Below are positions 8,170 to 16,956 of a stretch of 64,000 nucleotides of DNA, one piece after another (the first letter of the stretch is position 1; each line of letters opens with the position of its first letter). This DNA comes from Brevundimonas naejangsanensis DSM 23858 (GTDB lineage: Bacteria > Pseudomonadota > Alphaproteobacteria > Caulobacterales > Caulobacteraceae), in NCBI RefSeq assembly GCF_000421705.1, contig NZ_ATXN01000004.1, positions 131,501-195,500 on the forward strand, read 5' to 3'. Both the position numbers and the translations under genes were made by a program. A model generated the notes under the pieces. That model had not been told where the DNA came from, made no database searches, and saw only the letters and a list, made by a program, of their open reading frames with translations.

Positions 8170-9408
8170 TTAAGCCTTGGCGCCCTTGCGGCCCGTTTTC
8201 TTGTGCACAGGATCAACGCTGGCGCGCGTCTCGTCCAGAGGCCATCGGGGCCGGGCGGCGACATCGATGTCCGACGTCAGCCCTTTTTCCAGCCGCTCGG
8301 CCCCCGCCAGGGCGATCATCGCCGCATTGTCGGTGCAATAGGCCATCGGCGGCGCCAGAAAGGCGAAGCCGTATTTCGTCGCCAGATCCTCCAGCGTCCG
8401 CCGGATCGTCTTGTTCGCCGCGACCCCGCCAGCCACCACGAATAGCTTGCGCCCTGCCGCCTCGCGCGCGGCGCTCGGCTGCTTGAGGGCGTCTTGGTCA
8501 AGCCCTACCGCCTCGCGCGCGGCGCTCGGCTGCTTGAGGGCGTCTTGGTCAAGCCCTACCGCCTCGCGCGCGGCGCTCGGCTGCTTGAGGGCGCCGTCAG
8601 CGAGTTCCGGATGCGCTTCGGCATAGGCCTTCATCGCCCGCTCGGTCCGCTCCGCCAGTTGGCGCGCGATGGCCTTCTGCACCGCATCGGCCAGATCGGC
8701 CCGATCCTGATCCGTCTCGCAGGTCTGGGCCAGACGCGACGCCGCCGTCTTCAGCCCCGAGAAGGAGAAGTCGCAGTCCTTGCGCCCCAGCAGCGCCCTG
8801 GGCAGCTCGAAGCGCGAGCCATCGCCTGACGCCGCCAGCCTCTCCAGCGCCGGTCCGCCCGGATAGCCCAGCCCCATGGCCTTGGCGATCTTGTCGAAGG
8901 CCTCGCCCGCCGCGTCGTCGATGGTCGTGCCCAGACGGCTCATGTCGCCGATGCCGCGCACCTCCAGCAGCTGACAGTGCCCGCCGGACACCAGCAGCAG
9001 CAGGAAGGGATAGGTCGTCTCCGCACCCAGCCGCGCCGACACCGCATGGCCTTCCAGATGGTTGACCGCGATCAGCGGCAGCCCGCGCGCCAGCGCCGCC
9101 GCCTTGCCGTACGACAGGCCCACCATGACCCCGCCGACCAGCCCCGGCCCCGCCGTCGCCGCCACGCCGTCCAGCGCGCTCCAGTCCAGCCCGGCCTCGG
9201 CCATGGCCCGGCGCGTCACGCCGTCGATCATCTCCACATGGCTGCGAGCGGCGATTTCCGGCACCACGCCGCCATAGGCCGCATGGTCGTCGATCTGGCT
9301 GTGGATGACGCTGGACAGCACCTCGGCGCCCGCCGCCGACAGGCGCACCACCGAGGCGGCGGTCTCGTCGCAGCTGGTCTCGAGCCCCAGCACGGTCAAT
9401 CCGTCCAT
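8170..9408 (-). CDS. tsaD: tRNA N6-threonylcarbamoyladenosine synthase subunit TsaD, with a repeat-derived insertion
   Basis: The protein has 412 residues; the family usually has about 340-365. It starts with the conserved [14 protein letters not shown], and the metal-binding [11 protein letters not shown] is present. So are the ASKH-fold nucleotide motifs [26 protein letters not shown] and the C-terminal [10 protein letters not shown]. TsaD transfers the threonylcarbamoyl group to A37 of ANN-reading tRNAs and is essential in most bacteria. Just before the strand [11 protein letters not shown] there is an extra stretch of roughly 50 residues in which [11 protein letters not shown] occurs three times. 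It is encoded by three copies of a palindromic DNA element also found between genes elsewhere in the window. The frame is intact throughout, so the gene appears functional. Confidence 0.95.
   Translation of the reverse strand: MDGLTVLGLETSCDETAASVVRLSAAGAEVLSSVIHSQIDDHAAYGGVVPEIAARSHVEMIDGVTRRAMAEAGLDWSALDGVAATAGPGLVGGVMVGLSYGKAAALARGLPLIAVNHLEGHAVSARLGAETTYPFLLLLVSGGHCQLLEVRGIGDMSRLGTTIDDAAGEAFDKIAKAMGLGYPGGPALERLAASGDGSRFELPRALLGRKDCDFSFSGLKTAASRLAQTCETDQDRADLADAVQKAIARQLAERTERAMKAYAEAHPELADGALKQPSAAREAVGLDQDALKQPSAAREAVGLDQDALKQPSAAREAAGRKLFVVAGGVAANKTIRRTLEDLATKYGFAFLAPPMAYCTDNAAMIALAGAERLEKGLTSDIDVAARPRWPLDETRASVDPVHKKTGRKGAKA
8451..8593 (+). repeat. Three palindromic elements in tandem (51-bp period) inside tsaD
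   Basis: Three 41-bp copies (8451-8491, 8502-8542, 8553-8593) are separated by the identical 10-base spacer TCTTGGTCAA. Each has the outer stem GCCCT/AGGGC (first copy starts GCCCTG rather than GCCCTA), an inner imperfect hairpin around CGCGCG, and the conserved GCTGCTTGAG box. The same box and architecture occur in intergenic copies at 32492, 39717, 41465 and 60709, and reversed at 21751, 21799, 41508 and 60804. The period of 51 bases is 17 codons, so the reading frame of tsaD is kept. Confidence 0.92.
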
Positions 9409-9521
9409 GACGCCCCCTTGGCCCCGTTCGGTTGCCCCGTCCGTCGCCCTGCTATAGTCCGCGTCCATCTTCATTGGGCGGAGTTAGCGACCCGCCCCCT
9501 CTTTCGCAACGGCGACCCGAC

Positions 9522-10466
9522 TTGACTGAACCCCTTCTGCGCATCGGCACCCGGCGTTCGCGCCTGGCTCTGGCCCAGTCCGGCATGATGCAGCGCGCCA
9601 TCGGCCGGGCGCTCGGCGTGCCCGATCCCGAGATCGAAGCTCTTGTCCCCCTGGTCGAGATCGTCACCACCGGCGACCGCATCCAGGATCGCCGCCTGCT
9701 GGAAGTCGGCGGCAAGGCCCTGTTCACCAAGGAGATCGAAGAGGCCCTGCTGGACGGCCGCGTCGACGTCGCCGTCCACTCGATGAAGGACGTCCCCGCC
9801 GAACAGCCTCCCGGTCTGGCCATCGCCGCCGTGCCAGAGCGCGAAGACCCCCGCGACGCCTTCATCAGCGACCATTACGCGACCTTCGCCGACCTGCCGC
9901 AGGGCGCCCGTTTCGGCACCGCTTCACTGCGTCGTCAGGCGCAGGCCCTGGCCCTGCGCCCCGACCTGAACATCGAGATGCTGCGCGGCAACGTCGACAC
10001 CCGACTGAAGCGCCTGCGCGACGGCGACTTCGACGCCATCCTGCTGGCCTGTTCGGGCCTCAATCGCCTCGGCCTCGGCGAGGTCATCCGCCAGCGCCTG
10101 CCGCTGGACGCCTTCCTGCCCGCGCCGGGTCAGGGCGCACTGGCTCTTCAGACGCGCGAGGGCGACGTGAACGCCGCCTGGACCCGCGCCCTCAACCACG
10201 CCCCCACCGCCCTCGCTGTCGCCGCCGAGCGCGGGGCCATGGCCGCGCTGGAAGGCTCGTGCCGCACCGCCATCGGCGCCTACGCCCACATTACGGACGG
10301 CCGCCTGCACCTCAGCACTGAAATGCTCAGCCCCGATGGTTCGGGCCGCTGGACCCGCTCAGGCGACATTGCCGCGGGCGTTGATCACGCCGCCGCCCGC
10401 GCCCTCGGCCTCGACCTCGGCGGCCAGATTCAGGCCGTCGCCGGCGACCAGAAGATCGCGCTTTAG
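9522..10466 (+). CDS. hemC: Porphobilinogen deaminase (hydroxymethylbilane synthase)
   Basis: The protein has 314 residues from a TTG at 9522, chosen because LTEPLLRIGTRRSRLALAQS is where the family begins. An ATG at 9432 would add 30 non-conserved residues. The motif VDVAVHSMKDVP is present, as is GSCRTAIGAYA, whose Cys carries the dipyrromethane cofactor. The enzyme joins four porphobilinogens into hydroxymethylbilane in the cytoplasm. hemD follows after four bases, so the pair does successive steps of tetrapyrrole synthesis. It is divergent from tsaD across about 110 bp. Confidence 0.95.
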   Translation: MTEPLLRIGTRRSRLALAQSGMMQRAIGRALGVPDPEIEALVPLVEIVTTGDRIQDRRLLEVGGKALFTKEIEEALLDGRVDVAVHSMKDVPAEQPPGLAIAAVPEREDPRDAFISDHYATFADLPQGARFGTASLRRQAQALALRPDLNIEMLRGNVDTRLKRLRDGDFDAILLACSGLNRLGLGEVIRQRLPLDAFLPAPGQGALALQTREGDVNAAWTRALNHAPTALAVAAERGAMAALEGSCRTAIGAYAHITDGRLHLSTEMLSPDGSGRWTRSGDIAAGVDHAAARALGLDLGGQIQAVAGDQKIAL

Positions 10467-10470
10467 AGCG

Positions 10471-11178
10471 ATGACGCCGATCCGCCGCGTCTGGGTCACG
10501 CGCGCCGAACCGGGCGCCGCCCGCACAGCGGACCGTCTGACAGCCCTCGGCTTCACCCCGCTCGTCGTCCCCCTGCTGACCTTGGCGCCCCTGCCCGGCG
10601 CCCTCGACGCCGCGCCTGACCCGGCCGCCGTCGCCGTTCTCGCCCTGACCAGCCCCAACGGCGTCGAGGCCTTCGCCCCGTTGGCCCCGCGCTTTAGCCG
10701 CCATCCCGTCTTCGCGGTCGGCGACGCCACCGCCGAAGCGGCCCGCGCCGCAGGCTTCGCCGACGTCCGCTCAGCCTCCGGCGATATCCACGCCCTCGCC
10801 CGCCTGATCGCGGCCGAAGCCCCGCCCGGTCCCCTGCTGGCCCCCGGCGCGCGCGAACCAGCGGGCGACCTGCCCACCCTGCTGCCCGACCGCCCGGTCC
10901 AGCGCCTGCCCGTCTACGCCGCCTTCGAGACCCACGCCCCGGCGCCCGCAACCTTCGACGCTGTGATGCTCCACTCCCCCCGCGCCGCCCGCGCGCTTGC
11001 TACAATCCTGGCGGCCAATCTGCCGCGCGCCGCCTCTTCCGGCCGCGTCGCCATCTGCATTTCCCAAGCCGCCGCTGCGCCCCTGCGCGCCTTCAATTTC
11101 ACGGAAATCCGCATCGCCGCCGCCCCGGATGAGCCGGCGATGCTATCGGCTCTTGGCAAGCCTGCCGCTCCCGTATAA
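10471..11178 (+). CDS. hemD: Uroporphyrinogen-III synthase
   Basis: The protein has 235 residues and two HemD-type half-domains. The N-terminal RRVWVTRAEPGAARTADRL resembles the usual VTRP...A start, and the middle part has VMLHSPRAARAL, matching the family's FTSPNAV-like motif. HemD closes hydroxymethylbilane with ring-D inversion. The family is poorly conserved, so position right after hemC (4-bp gap, same strand) is important support. The ATG is at 10471. Confidence 0.9.
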   Translation: MTPIRRVWVTRAEPGAARTADRLTALGFTPLVVPLLTLAPLPGALDAAPDPAAVAVLALTSPNGVEAFAPLAPRFSRHPVFAVGDATAEAARAAGFADVRSASGDIHALARLIAAEAPPGPLLAPGAREPAGDLPTLLPDRPVQRLPVYAAFETHAPAPATFDAVMLHSPRAARALATILAANLPRAASSGRVAICISQAAAAPLRAFNFTEIRIAAAPDEPAMLSALGKPAAPV

Positions 11179-11226
11179 AGAGCCCTCCTCGCTCGCCCGC
11201 GCCTCCATGACGCGGGCGACGCCGGG

Positions 11227-11302
11227 GCCGCTTTAGCTCAGCTGGTAGAGCACCTCATTCGTAATGAGGGGGTCAGGTGTTCGAGTCACCTAAGCGGCAC
11301 CA
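11227..11302 (+). tRNA. tRNA-Thr (anticodon CGT)
   Basis: This is a 76-base cloverleaf. The acceptor stem GCCGCTT pairs with AAGCGGC, the D arm is GCTC...GAGC, and the anticodon stem CCTCA/TGAGG holds the loop TTCGTAA (anticodon CGT). The T arm is CAGGT/ACCTA-like with TTCGAGT, and the discriminator A is followed by an encoded CCA. It reads ACG codons. Its 3' end is also the left copy of a direct repeat that is found again at 15293. Confidence 0.97.
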
Positions 11303-11309
11303 CCTTTCC
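11290..11309 (+). repeat. Left attachment-site-like repeat (tRNA-Thr 3' end)
   Basis: CTAAGCGGCACCACCTTTCC covers the last 13 bases of the tRNA gene and seven bases beyond. It matches 15293-15312 at 18 of 20 positions in the same orientation. A short direct repeat of a tRNA 3' end flanking a lower-GC gene block is the classic mark of site-specific integration. Confidence 0.7.
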
Positions 11310-11544
11310 AGAGCACCGCTAGCTTTGACGCCCGGCCAGGATAAGCCGAAAGGCGCTTCCGCTTGGGAGCTGCGTGGGCGTCCTCATGCCATCATGCAGG
11401 TGTCGACGCTGCTGTCCTGTAGTCGTTTCGGTATCTGGAGCGCGTCTAGGGCAGGACGGTCATATTCCACGGATAGCGGGTTGCGGCCTCATTTGCCGGG
11501 GCCTGGCCTGTTAGGGTCTCCGGGCACATGAGAGGCCAAGAACG

Positions 11545-11658
11545 ATGAAAGAATCCAAAGGAAAGCCGAAGAAGGCCAAACCTAAGACCAATGTTTCCAA
11601 TCCAAGCGTGAAGAACTTGGTCGACAAGGCAGCCGTCGGATCAAAGCAGTCAAAATAA
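11545..11658 (+). CDS. Small lysine-rich protein, 37 residues
   Basis: The sequence MKESKGKPKKAKPKTNVSNP is followed by SVKNLVDKAAVGSKQSK; about a third of the residues are Lys. There is no hydrophobic segment. A hairpin follows immediately after the stop, which supports a real transcription unit. It may bind nucleic acid, judging only by charge. It is the first gene of the tRNA-adjacent block, and the preceding 240 bases (11303-11544) show nothing else I can identify. Confidence 0.55.
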   Translation: MKESKGKPKKAKPKTNVSNPSVKNLVDKAAVGSKQSK

Positions 11659-11663
11659 TTCGA

Positions 11664-11686
11664 GGCCCGCTGGTCAACGGCGGGCC
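11664..11686 (+). terminator. Hairpin after the lysine-rich small gene
   Basis: GGCCCGC and GCGGGCC form a 7-bp stem with a 9-base loop, five bases after the stop codon. The following bases are CTCATCG rather than a T-run, so it may be a weak terminator. Confidence 0.5.
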
Positions 11687-11886
11687 CTCATCGTGAGCCT
11701 GTTTCGATTATTATCGTCCCGACCTTGCGTTGATGGTGATCCATCCCCACATCAAACATGTCGATCTTCTTGCGTAACGCTGCTGCCCTTTTCTGCACGA
11801 CGCATAGAGGTTCAAAAGCCGATCCCATCCAGACCCGACAGGCTTCAGAGGCTTTCTCTGCCGCCAACGCTATAGGAGGTCTGAAA

Positions 11887-12099
11887 ATGGCTACCGGCAC
11901 AGTAAAATGGTATAATTCAACCAAGGGTTACGGCTTTATCGCGCCTGACGATGGAGGCAAGGACGTCTTCGTGCACGCTTCCGCGGTAGAAGCCTCCGAG
12001 TTTTCCTCTCTCAATGAGGGGCAGAAGCTCGACTTCGAGGTCGAACTGGACTCCCGCAGCGGTAAGGAATCCGCAGCCCGCCTTGTGGTGGCGGCCTAG
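11887..12099 (+). CDS. Cold-shock domain protein (CspA family)
   Basis: The protein has 70 residues and is a complete single cold-shock domain: [20 protein letters not shown] contains RNP1 (KGYGFI), and VFVHASAV is RNP2. Such proteins bind single-stranded RNA or DNA and melt RNA structure. A strong Shine-Dalgarno (TAGGAGGT, 11874-11881) precedes the ATG. The 228-base upstream region is long enough for a structured cold-shock leader, though I see no clear switch. It is the first gene of a tightly packed five-gene run ending in a NYN-LOTUS protein. Confidence 0.95.
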   Translation: MATGTVKWYNSTKGYGFIAPDDGGKDVFVHASAVEASEFSSLNEGQKLDFEVELDSRSGKESAARLVVAA

Positions 12100-12361
12100 A
12101 GGCGACATCGTCACTTTTCGTGATGGCCGGATCGCCTTCGACGGGGTCGTGACTGGCCTGCTTCCGCTGGGAGCGCGTCGGGTCCGGTTGGAGAACGGCC
12201 ATACCATCACCGTTCTTCCCAGCCTTAATCGACCGCTAAAGACCAGTGTCCTGGGGGATGAAGTCAGAGTCGAGATCGGCTTCAACCAGTTGAAGGGGTG
12301 GCGCTTGACGCGTCGCCCCGAGCCTCTGGCGGAAGGAGGCGCCTGTGTCGCCTCTGGCTGA
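12083..12361 (+). CDS. IF-1-like OB-fold (S1/IF1 type) protein
   Basis: The stretch [20 protein letters not shown], then [20 protein letters not shown] and [21 protein letters not shown], follows translation initiation factor IF-1 almost position by position. The E. coli counterparts are [20 protein letters not shown], then GDKVTVEL and PYDLTRGRI. It is therefore an IF-1 paralogue with a C-terminal tail. The start is uncertain: I use a TTG at 12083, which overlaps the cold-shock gene by 17 bases; an in-frame ATG at 12014 would overlap it deeply. Known IF-1 is encoded elsewhere in such genomes, so this is likely a specialised RNA-binding copy. Confidence 0.7.
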   Translation: MWWRPRGDIVTFRDGRIAFDGVVTGLLPLGARRVRLENGHTITVLPSLNRPLKTSVLGDEVRVEIGFNQLKGWRLTRRPEPLAEGGACVASG

Positions 12362-12617
12362 GAAACTTCCCTTAATGAGCGATACGGATCTGTCGGCTCT
12401 GCGCGTCAATGCGCAACGGTTGGTTCTGCATGGTCTGCCGCCCCAGATCGCGGCTGCATCCGACATTCTTCCGCTTATTGACGCCGAGGCCGCCAGGCGC
12501 GCCGCTGGTCCCAAACCGGCTGCGGTGAAGACAGCCCGCGCGCCCAGAAGAAAGGCGACCTCGCCTGTGTCAGGACACCAGACGGCCTTGCCGTCGTTTT
12601 CGAAAGACCCTGGATGA
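12345..12617 (+). CDS. Unknown protein, 90 residues
   Basis: This gene has a GTG start at 12345 with a strong ribosome binding site GGAAGGAGG (12331-12339), and it overlaps the IF-1-like gene by 17 bases. A short helical N-terminal half (LPLMSDTDLSALRVNAQRLV, then ASDILPLIDAEAARRAA) is followed by a basic, probably disordered tail (KTARAPRRKATSPVSG). No family is recognised. It overlaps the next gene by four bases (ATGA). Confidence 0.65.
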   Translation: MSPLAEKLPLMSDTDLSALRVNAQRLVLHGLPPQIAAASDILPLIDAEAARRAAGPKPAAVKTARAPRRKATSPVSGHQTALPSFSKDPG

Positions 12618-13012
12618 TCGAAGAGAGTTTCGTGCGCCTGTACGCGCAGGACTTTGTCCAGATGGCCGTGAGATCGGGTCTGGGCCAGGATGTTGACGCT
12701 GCTTTGCAACGACGACTGACCGAGGCCCGGATCCATGCAGTCGTCATGGATGACCGCAAAAGCAAAGGGCATCTCGCCGCCCTGGTCCGTCGGGTTCGAG
12801 ACGAGGCGGGCCGTGTCGACGGCCGCGCGATGCGTTATGGGGACGATCCAGCGCTGGCGGCCCAACGGCGGCTCCGTTTCCTCTCAGGCGTCGCCGAGGC
12901 TTTGAACGCGCCTCCGCCGTCGCGTTCGCCAGATCGCCTCTCCGCCCGACGGGCGGCAGACGACGCGAAGCCGCGCTCCAAGGCAGAGACGGATACCCCC
13001 CATGGCGATTGA
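12614..13012 (+). CDS. Unknown protein, 132 residues
   Basis: The ATG at 12614 overlaps the previous stop (ATGA). The product is helical and charged (SFVRLYAQDFVQMAVRSGLG, then DVDAALQRRLTEARIHAVVM) with an Arg-rich C-terminal tail. There are no membrane segments and no recognised family. It overlaps the NYN-LOTUS gene by 11 bases, which suggests coupled translation. Confidence 0.65.
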   Translation: MIEESFVRLYAQDFVQMAVRSGLGQDVDAALQRRLTEARIHAVVMDDRKSKGHLAALVRRVRDEAGRVDGRAMRYGDDPALAAQRRLRFLSGVAEALNAPPPSRSPDRLSARRAADDAKPRSKAETDTPHGD

Positions 13013-13736
13013 AGGCCGGGCCCCCCGGCTGGCTGTGCTGATCGACGCTGAAAACGCCTCTCCGAAAATCGCCGAAGCCCTATTCACCGAGATCGCCGCT
13101 TTAGGCGAAGCATCGGCGCGACGCATCTACGGCGATTTCGCCAGTCCTCAGATTGCTGGCTGGACGAAGGTGCTCGCGCGGTTCGCCATCCAGCCCCAGC
13201 AGAATTTCGCCAACACCAAGGGCAAGAACTCGGGCGACATCGCCCTGGTCATCGACGCCATGGATCTCCTGCATTCCGGCCGGTTCGACGGTTTTTGCCT
13301 GGTCTCGTCGGACGCTGATTTCACCCGCCTTGCATCGCGCATTCGCGAAGAGGGCGTCGACGTCTATGGATTCGGAGAGCAGAAGACTCCCGAGAGTTTC
13401 CGTCAGGCCTGCACTCGCTTCATTTATACTGAAAATCTGAGCCTTCCCGGCGACGGGGATGTCGATCCATCGAAAACCGTGCGCCGCTCCAGCGACAGCA
13501 GGCGGAGGCCGGCGGAAGCTGCGCGGCTGATCGCGACCGTGATCGCGGATATGGACGAGGATGGAGACGGGTGGGTCGCCGTGGGCGGTCTCGGCAACCG
13601 TCTCCGCAACGCCTACCCGGATTTCGACCAGCGAACATACGGCTACCCCAAACTGTCCGATCTCATTCGCGGAACCGGACGGTTTGAGGTCCAGACCAGC
13701 AGCAGCGGCGTCATGCGCATACGCGATCTGGCCTGA
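13002..13736 (+). CDS. NYN-domain putative RNase with C-terminal LOTUS/OST-HTH domain
   Basis: The protein has 244 residues. The N-terminal NYN (PIN-like) domain shows the acidic active-site residues at RLAVLIDAENASP (Asp15), NSGDIALVIDAMDLL and FCLVSSDADFTRLASRI. Residues from about 165 (RRPAEAARLIATVIADMDED to YPKLSDLIRGTGRFEV) form an OST-HTH/LOTUS domain, an RNA-binding winged helix. This pairing is known from bacterial NYN proteins and resembles eukaryotic MARF1-type RNases. It is cytoplasmic and metal-dependent. The acidic positions look intact, so nuclease activity is plausible; the RNA target is unknown. It is last in the run starting with the cold-shock gene. Confidence 0.88.
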   Translation: MAIEGRAPRLAVLIDAENASPKIAEALFTEIAALGEASARRIYGDFASPQIAGWTKVLARFAIQPQQNFANTKGKNSGDIALVIDAMDLLHSGRFDGFCLVSSDADFTRLASRIREEGVDVYGFGEQKTPESFRQACTRFIYTENLSLPGDGDVDPSKTVRRSSDSRRRPAEAARLIATVIADMDEDGDGWVAVGGLGNRLRNAYPDFDQRTYGYPKLSDLIRGTGRFEVQTSSSGVMRIRDLA

Positions 13737-13960
13737 TCGGAGCGACGGCGACGCGGCGACAGGTTCCGATCAATGTCCGCGCGCCGGTTGAGGGGGGCTG
13801 GGGCTGGGGCCGACATCCGTACAAGCGTCGCGGATGGAGCCCTTAGGAACAGAAGACCAGCTGCGAGATGCGCTTTGGGCGGCCTCTAGGGCCAACCGCT
13901 ATCCGTCAGGGGCTCAACCGGGGCGGGACTCAGGATTATTCTGGAAACCATGAGGCCGCC

Positions 13961-14080
13961 ATGTCCGCAAAAGCCCGTCACGCGCCCTCTATCTGGAGGC
14001 TGTCGCCCTTTGAGATCTTCCTCATCTTTCTGAGCGTGTCTTGCTTCGCAGGCGCCGCCTGGACCGTTCATCCATTCTAG
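13961..14080 (+). CDS. Small single-pass membrane protein, 39 residues
   Basis: The sequence starts MSAKARHAPSIWRLSPFEIF and continues LIFLSVSCFAGAAWTVHPF: a basic N-terminal tail followed by one membrane helix. The start at 13961 is the only in-frame ATG near the helix; the ribosome binding site is weak. Nothing else is visible in the 224 bases before it (13737-13960). Confidence 0.5.
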   Translation: MSAKARHAPSIWRLSPFEIFLIFLSVSCFAGAAWTVHPF

Positions 14081-14172
14081 AAAGACGTGAACGACGCTGC
14101 TGGCGGCGTTTCAGGTCGCAACCTACGCTAGATGAACGGCGCTCAGACTTCCCTCACAAGGGAGTTGTTTTC

Positions 14173-14439
14173 GTGCATAGGAAGCCGGTGATTGAGAGGG
14201 CGCTCGAACTTGCAGAAAGCGGAATCTTTCGCATTCCGAGTGAAGTTCGAAAGGCCCTCATTAGGGAAGGTTACACCCAATCCGAAATCTACGGACTGGA
14301 AGGCAAGGCGACCTGGCGGCAGTTACGCAAGAAGTTCGCGGAACACTGGTGCCCGCCCATCGACAATCCTTCTTTGCCGGCCGAAGACGCCGATCATCAG
14401 CATAACGCCCTTATCGAGTATTTCCTTATGGCAGGCTAG
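14173..14439 (+). CDS. Unknown protein, 88 residues
   Basis: A GTG start at 14173 is preceded by AAGGGAG at 14158-14164. The product is hydrophilic and helical (VHRKPVIERALELAESGIFR, then EVRKALIREGYTQSEIYGLEG) with a helix-turn-helix-like feel, but no family is recognised. GC content here is clearly below the flanking chromosome. The stop overlaps the end of the convergent DUF892 gene by four bases. Confidence 0.6.
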   Translation: MHRKPVIERALELAESGIFRIPSEVRKALIREGYTQSEIYGLEGKATWRQLRKKFAEHWCPPIDNPSLPAEDADHQHNALIEYFLMAG

Positions 14440-14936
14440 GGTGCAGGCTTCAGAGCTTCTGCGTTTACAGCTGCATCAGCAATAGAGGTCAGATCGACGT
14501 CGGTTTGGGACTCCTCCTGCAGCGTTTCATCGAGAAGCGCAGCGGCGTCCGCCAGCCCCAGAACGTTCGCCCAGCGCTTCAGCGTGCCGTATCGGGTGAT
14601 CTCATAGTGTTCAACCGCTTGAGCCGCTGCGAGCAGGCCGGCGTCCAGCGCGGGGCTGTCCTTGTACTCTTCCATGATCTCGTCGCCCTCGGCGAGGATG
14701 CCTTCGATCGCATCGCACGTTTTGCCTCGAGCTGACTTTCCAATGATCTCGAACACTTGCTGCAGGCGCTCGATTTGACCTTCGGTCTGGCCTTTGTGCT
14801 TCTCAAAGGCGGCCTTGAGCTCAGGAGCCTGAGCGGCGCGAGCCATTTTGGGCAGCGACTTCAGAATTTTCCGCTCGGCGTAGTAAATGTCTTTCAGGGT
14901 GTCGTGGAAAAGCGCGTCTAGAGTTTTCTCGGCCAT
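14436..14936 (-). CDS. Ferritin-like DUF892 (YciE/YciF family) protein
   Basis: The protein has 166 residues and is all-helical. The family N terminus TLDALFHDTLKDIYYAERKI is clear, followed by KHKGQTEGQIERLQQVFE, and AAQAVEHYEITRYGTLKRWA carries the second Glu/His set. YciE/YciF proteins form di-iron-like four-helix bundles and are linked to general stress, but their chemistry is not settled. It probably forms a unit with the small acidic gene upstream (14993-15142). Confidence 0.9.
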   Translation of the reverse strand: MAEKTLDALFHDTLKDIYYAERKILKSLPKMARAAQAPELKAAFEKHKGQTEGQIERLQQVFEIIGKSARGKTCDAIEGILAEGDEIMEEYKDSPALDAGLLAAAQAVEHYEITRYGTLKRWANVLGLADAAALLDETLQEESQTDVDLTSIADAAVNAEALKPAP

Positions 14937-14992
14937 CGGGTTCTCCTGGCGATGGGGCCTCGTGGCGAAAGACGAAGCCTGCGTTATCCGGA

Positions 14993-15142
14993 TCAGTCGT
15001 TATCCAACCCTTCAGCGATATCTGGCTCCGCATCAGGAGCATCACCCTGTTCATCCTCCTCCGGTCGGGCCGGCGCGGGTTGGTTGGCGGGGTTCTGGTC
15101 GTTGTCAGGATTTTGGTTAGGTTGCTGCTGAACGTCGGTCAT
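14993..15142 (-). CDS. Small acidic Asn/Gln/Pro-rich protein, 49 residues
   Basis: The sequence MTDVQQQPNQNPDNDQNPAN is followed by QPAPARPEEDEQGDAPDAEP and DIAEGLDND. It is probably disordered. A good ribosome binding site (GGGAGAAAG, minus strand, just before the ATG at 15142) supports it. It lies upstream of the DUF892 gene on the same strand. Unknown function. Confidence 0.6.
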   Translation of the reverse strand: MTDVQQQPNQNPDNDQNPANQPAPARPEEDEQGDAPDAEPDIAEGLDND

Positions 15143-15292
15143 GGCTTTCTCCCGTTGATCACACCAGAAGCAGCGGCTTTCGCGCTTGTTCCTAAGGCAG
15201 CGCTACACGAAAGAGTGCCTCCGACTGAGCTGCTCCCATGCAACCCTCGCGGCCAAAGGCTGTTCGCCTGCATAAGAGGGGAGGCAGAGCGT

Positions 15293-15312
15293 CTAAGCGG
15301 CGCCATCTTTCC
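15293..15312 (+). repeat. Right attachment-site-like repeat
   Basis: CTAAGCGGCGCCATCTTTCC matches the tRNA-Thr 3' end copy at 11290-11309 in 18 of 20 positions, same orientation, 4.0 kb away. The two differences (A to G, C to T) are transitions. It marks the likely right end of the tRNA-adjacent island. The stretch 15143-15363 has nothing else I can identify. Confidence 0.65.
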
Positions 15313-15363
15313 CGCTCCATCACAGTCGGACCCACGCTCACGGCGCAGGCGCATGCCTGCACA

Positions 15364-15588
15364 TCACGCTGCGAGGGTGCGGACGAGGCAAGCCGGGGCG
15401 AGGTCGCTGGGCGCGAAGCTGCGGACCTCGTGATTGCCGCGATAGAGGTCGATGCGTTCGAGGCGGGGCCAGTCGCGCGCAACCTCGGTCAGGCCGCGCA
15501 CGGCCTCGACCTCGGTGGCGCCGGGCAGCACGCACAGCTCGGGCGTGATCGCCTCCGGCGTGTGGATCAGGCAGTAGAAGACATCCAT
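15364..15588 (-). CDS. Unknown protein, 74 residues
   Basis: The sequence MDVFYCLIHTPEAITPELCV, then LPGATEVEAVRGLTEVARDW and PRLERIDLYRGNHEVRSFAP, looks like a compact alpha/beta protein. No family is recognised. It lies just outside the right island repeat and about 100 bp downstream of gdhA on the same strand; the ribosome binding site is weak. Coding is supported by the well-mixed amino-acid composition. Confidence 0.5.
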   Translation of the reverse strand: MDVFYCLIHTPEAITPELCVLPGATEVEAVRGLTEVARDWPRLERIDLYRGNHEVRSFAPSDLAPACLVRTLAA

Positions 15589-15693
15589 CGCGTGGCCCCA
15601 ACCATGGCTCGCCGCCCTCTTGCCGAAGGAAGATGACGGAGAAGCCGTTGGAAATGCGACGCTTTGGCGAAGTCTGAGGGTCGACGATACTAT

Positions 15694-16956
<1,263 letters not shown>

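Noticed and set aside
8451-8593. CRISPR array
   Set aside because: The repeat has identical 10-base spacers, lies within a coding frame and has no cas genes nearby. It is a tandem set of palindromic elements.
11277-11531. An 84-residue open frame starting inside the tRNA-Thr gene
   Set aside because: It starts within the tRNA, has no ribosome binding site and a random composition.
15186-15190. General-stress (EcfG) promoter for the small acidic gene and DUF892
   Set aside because: GGAAC is present on the minus strand, but the expected CGTT at 16-17 bases is not (GCTT is found instead).
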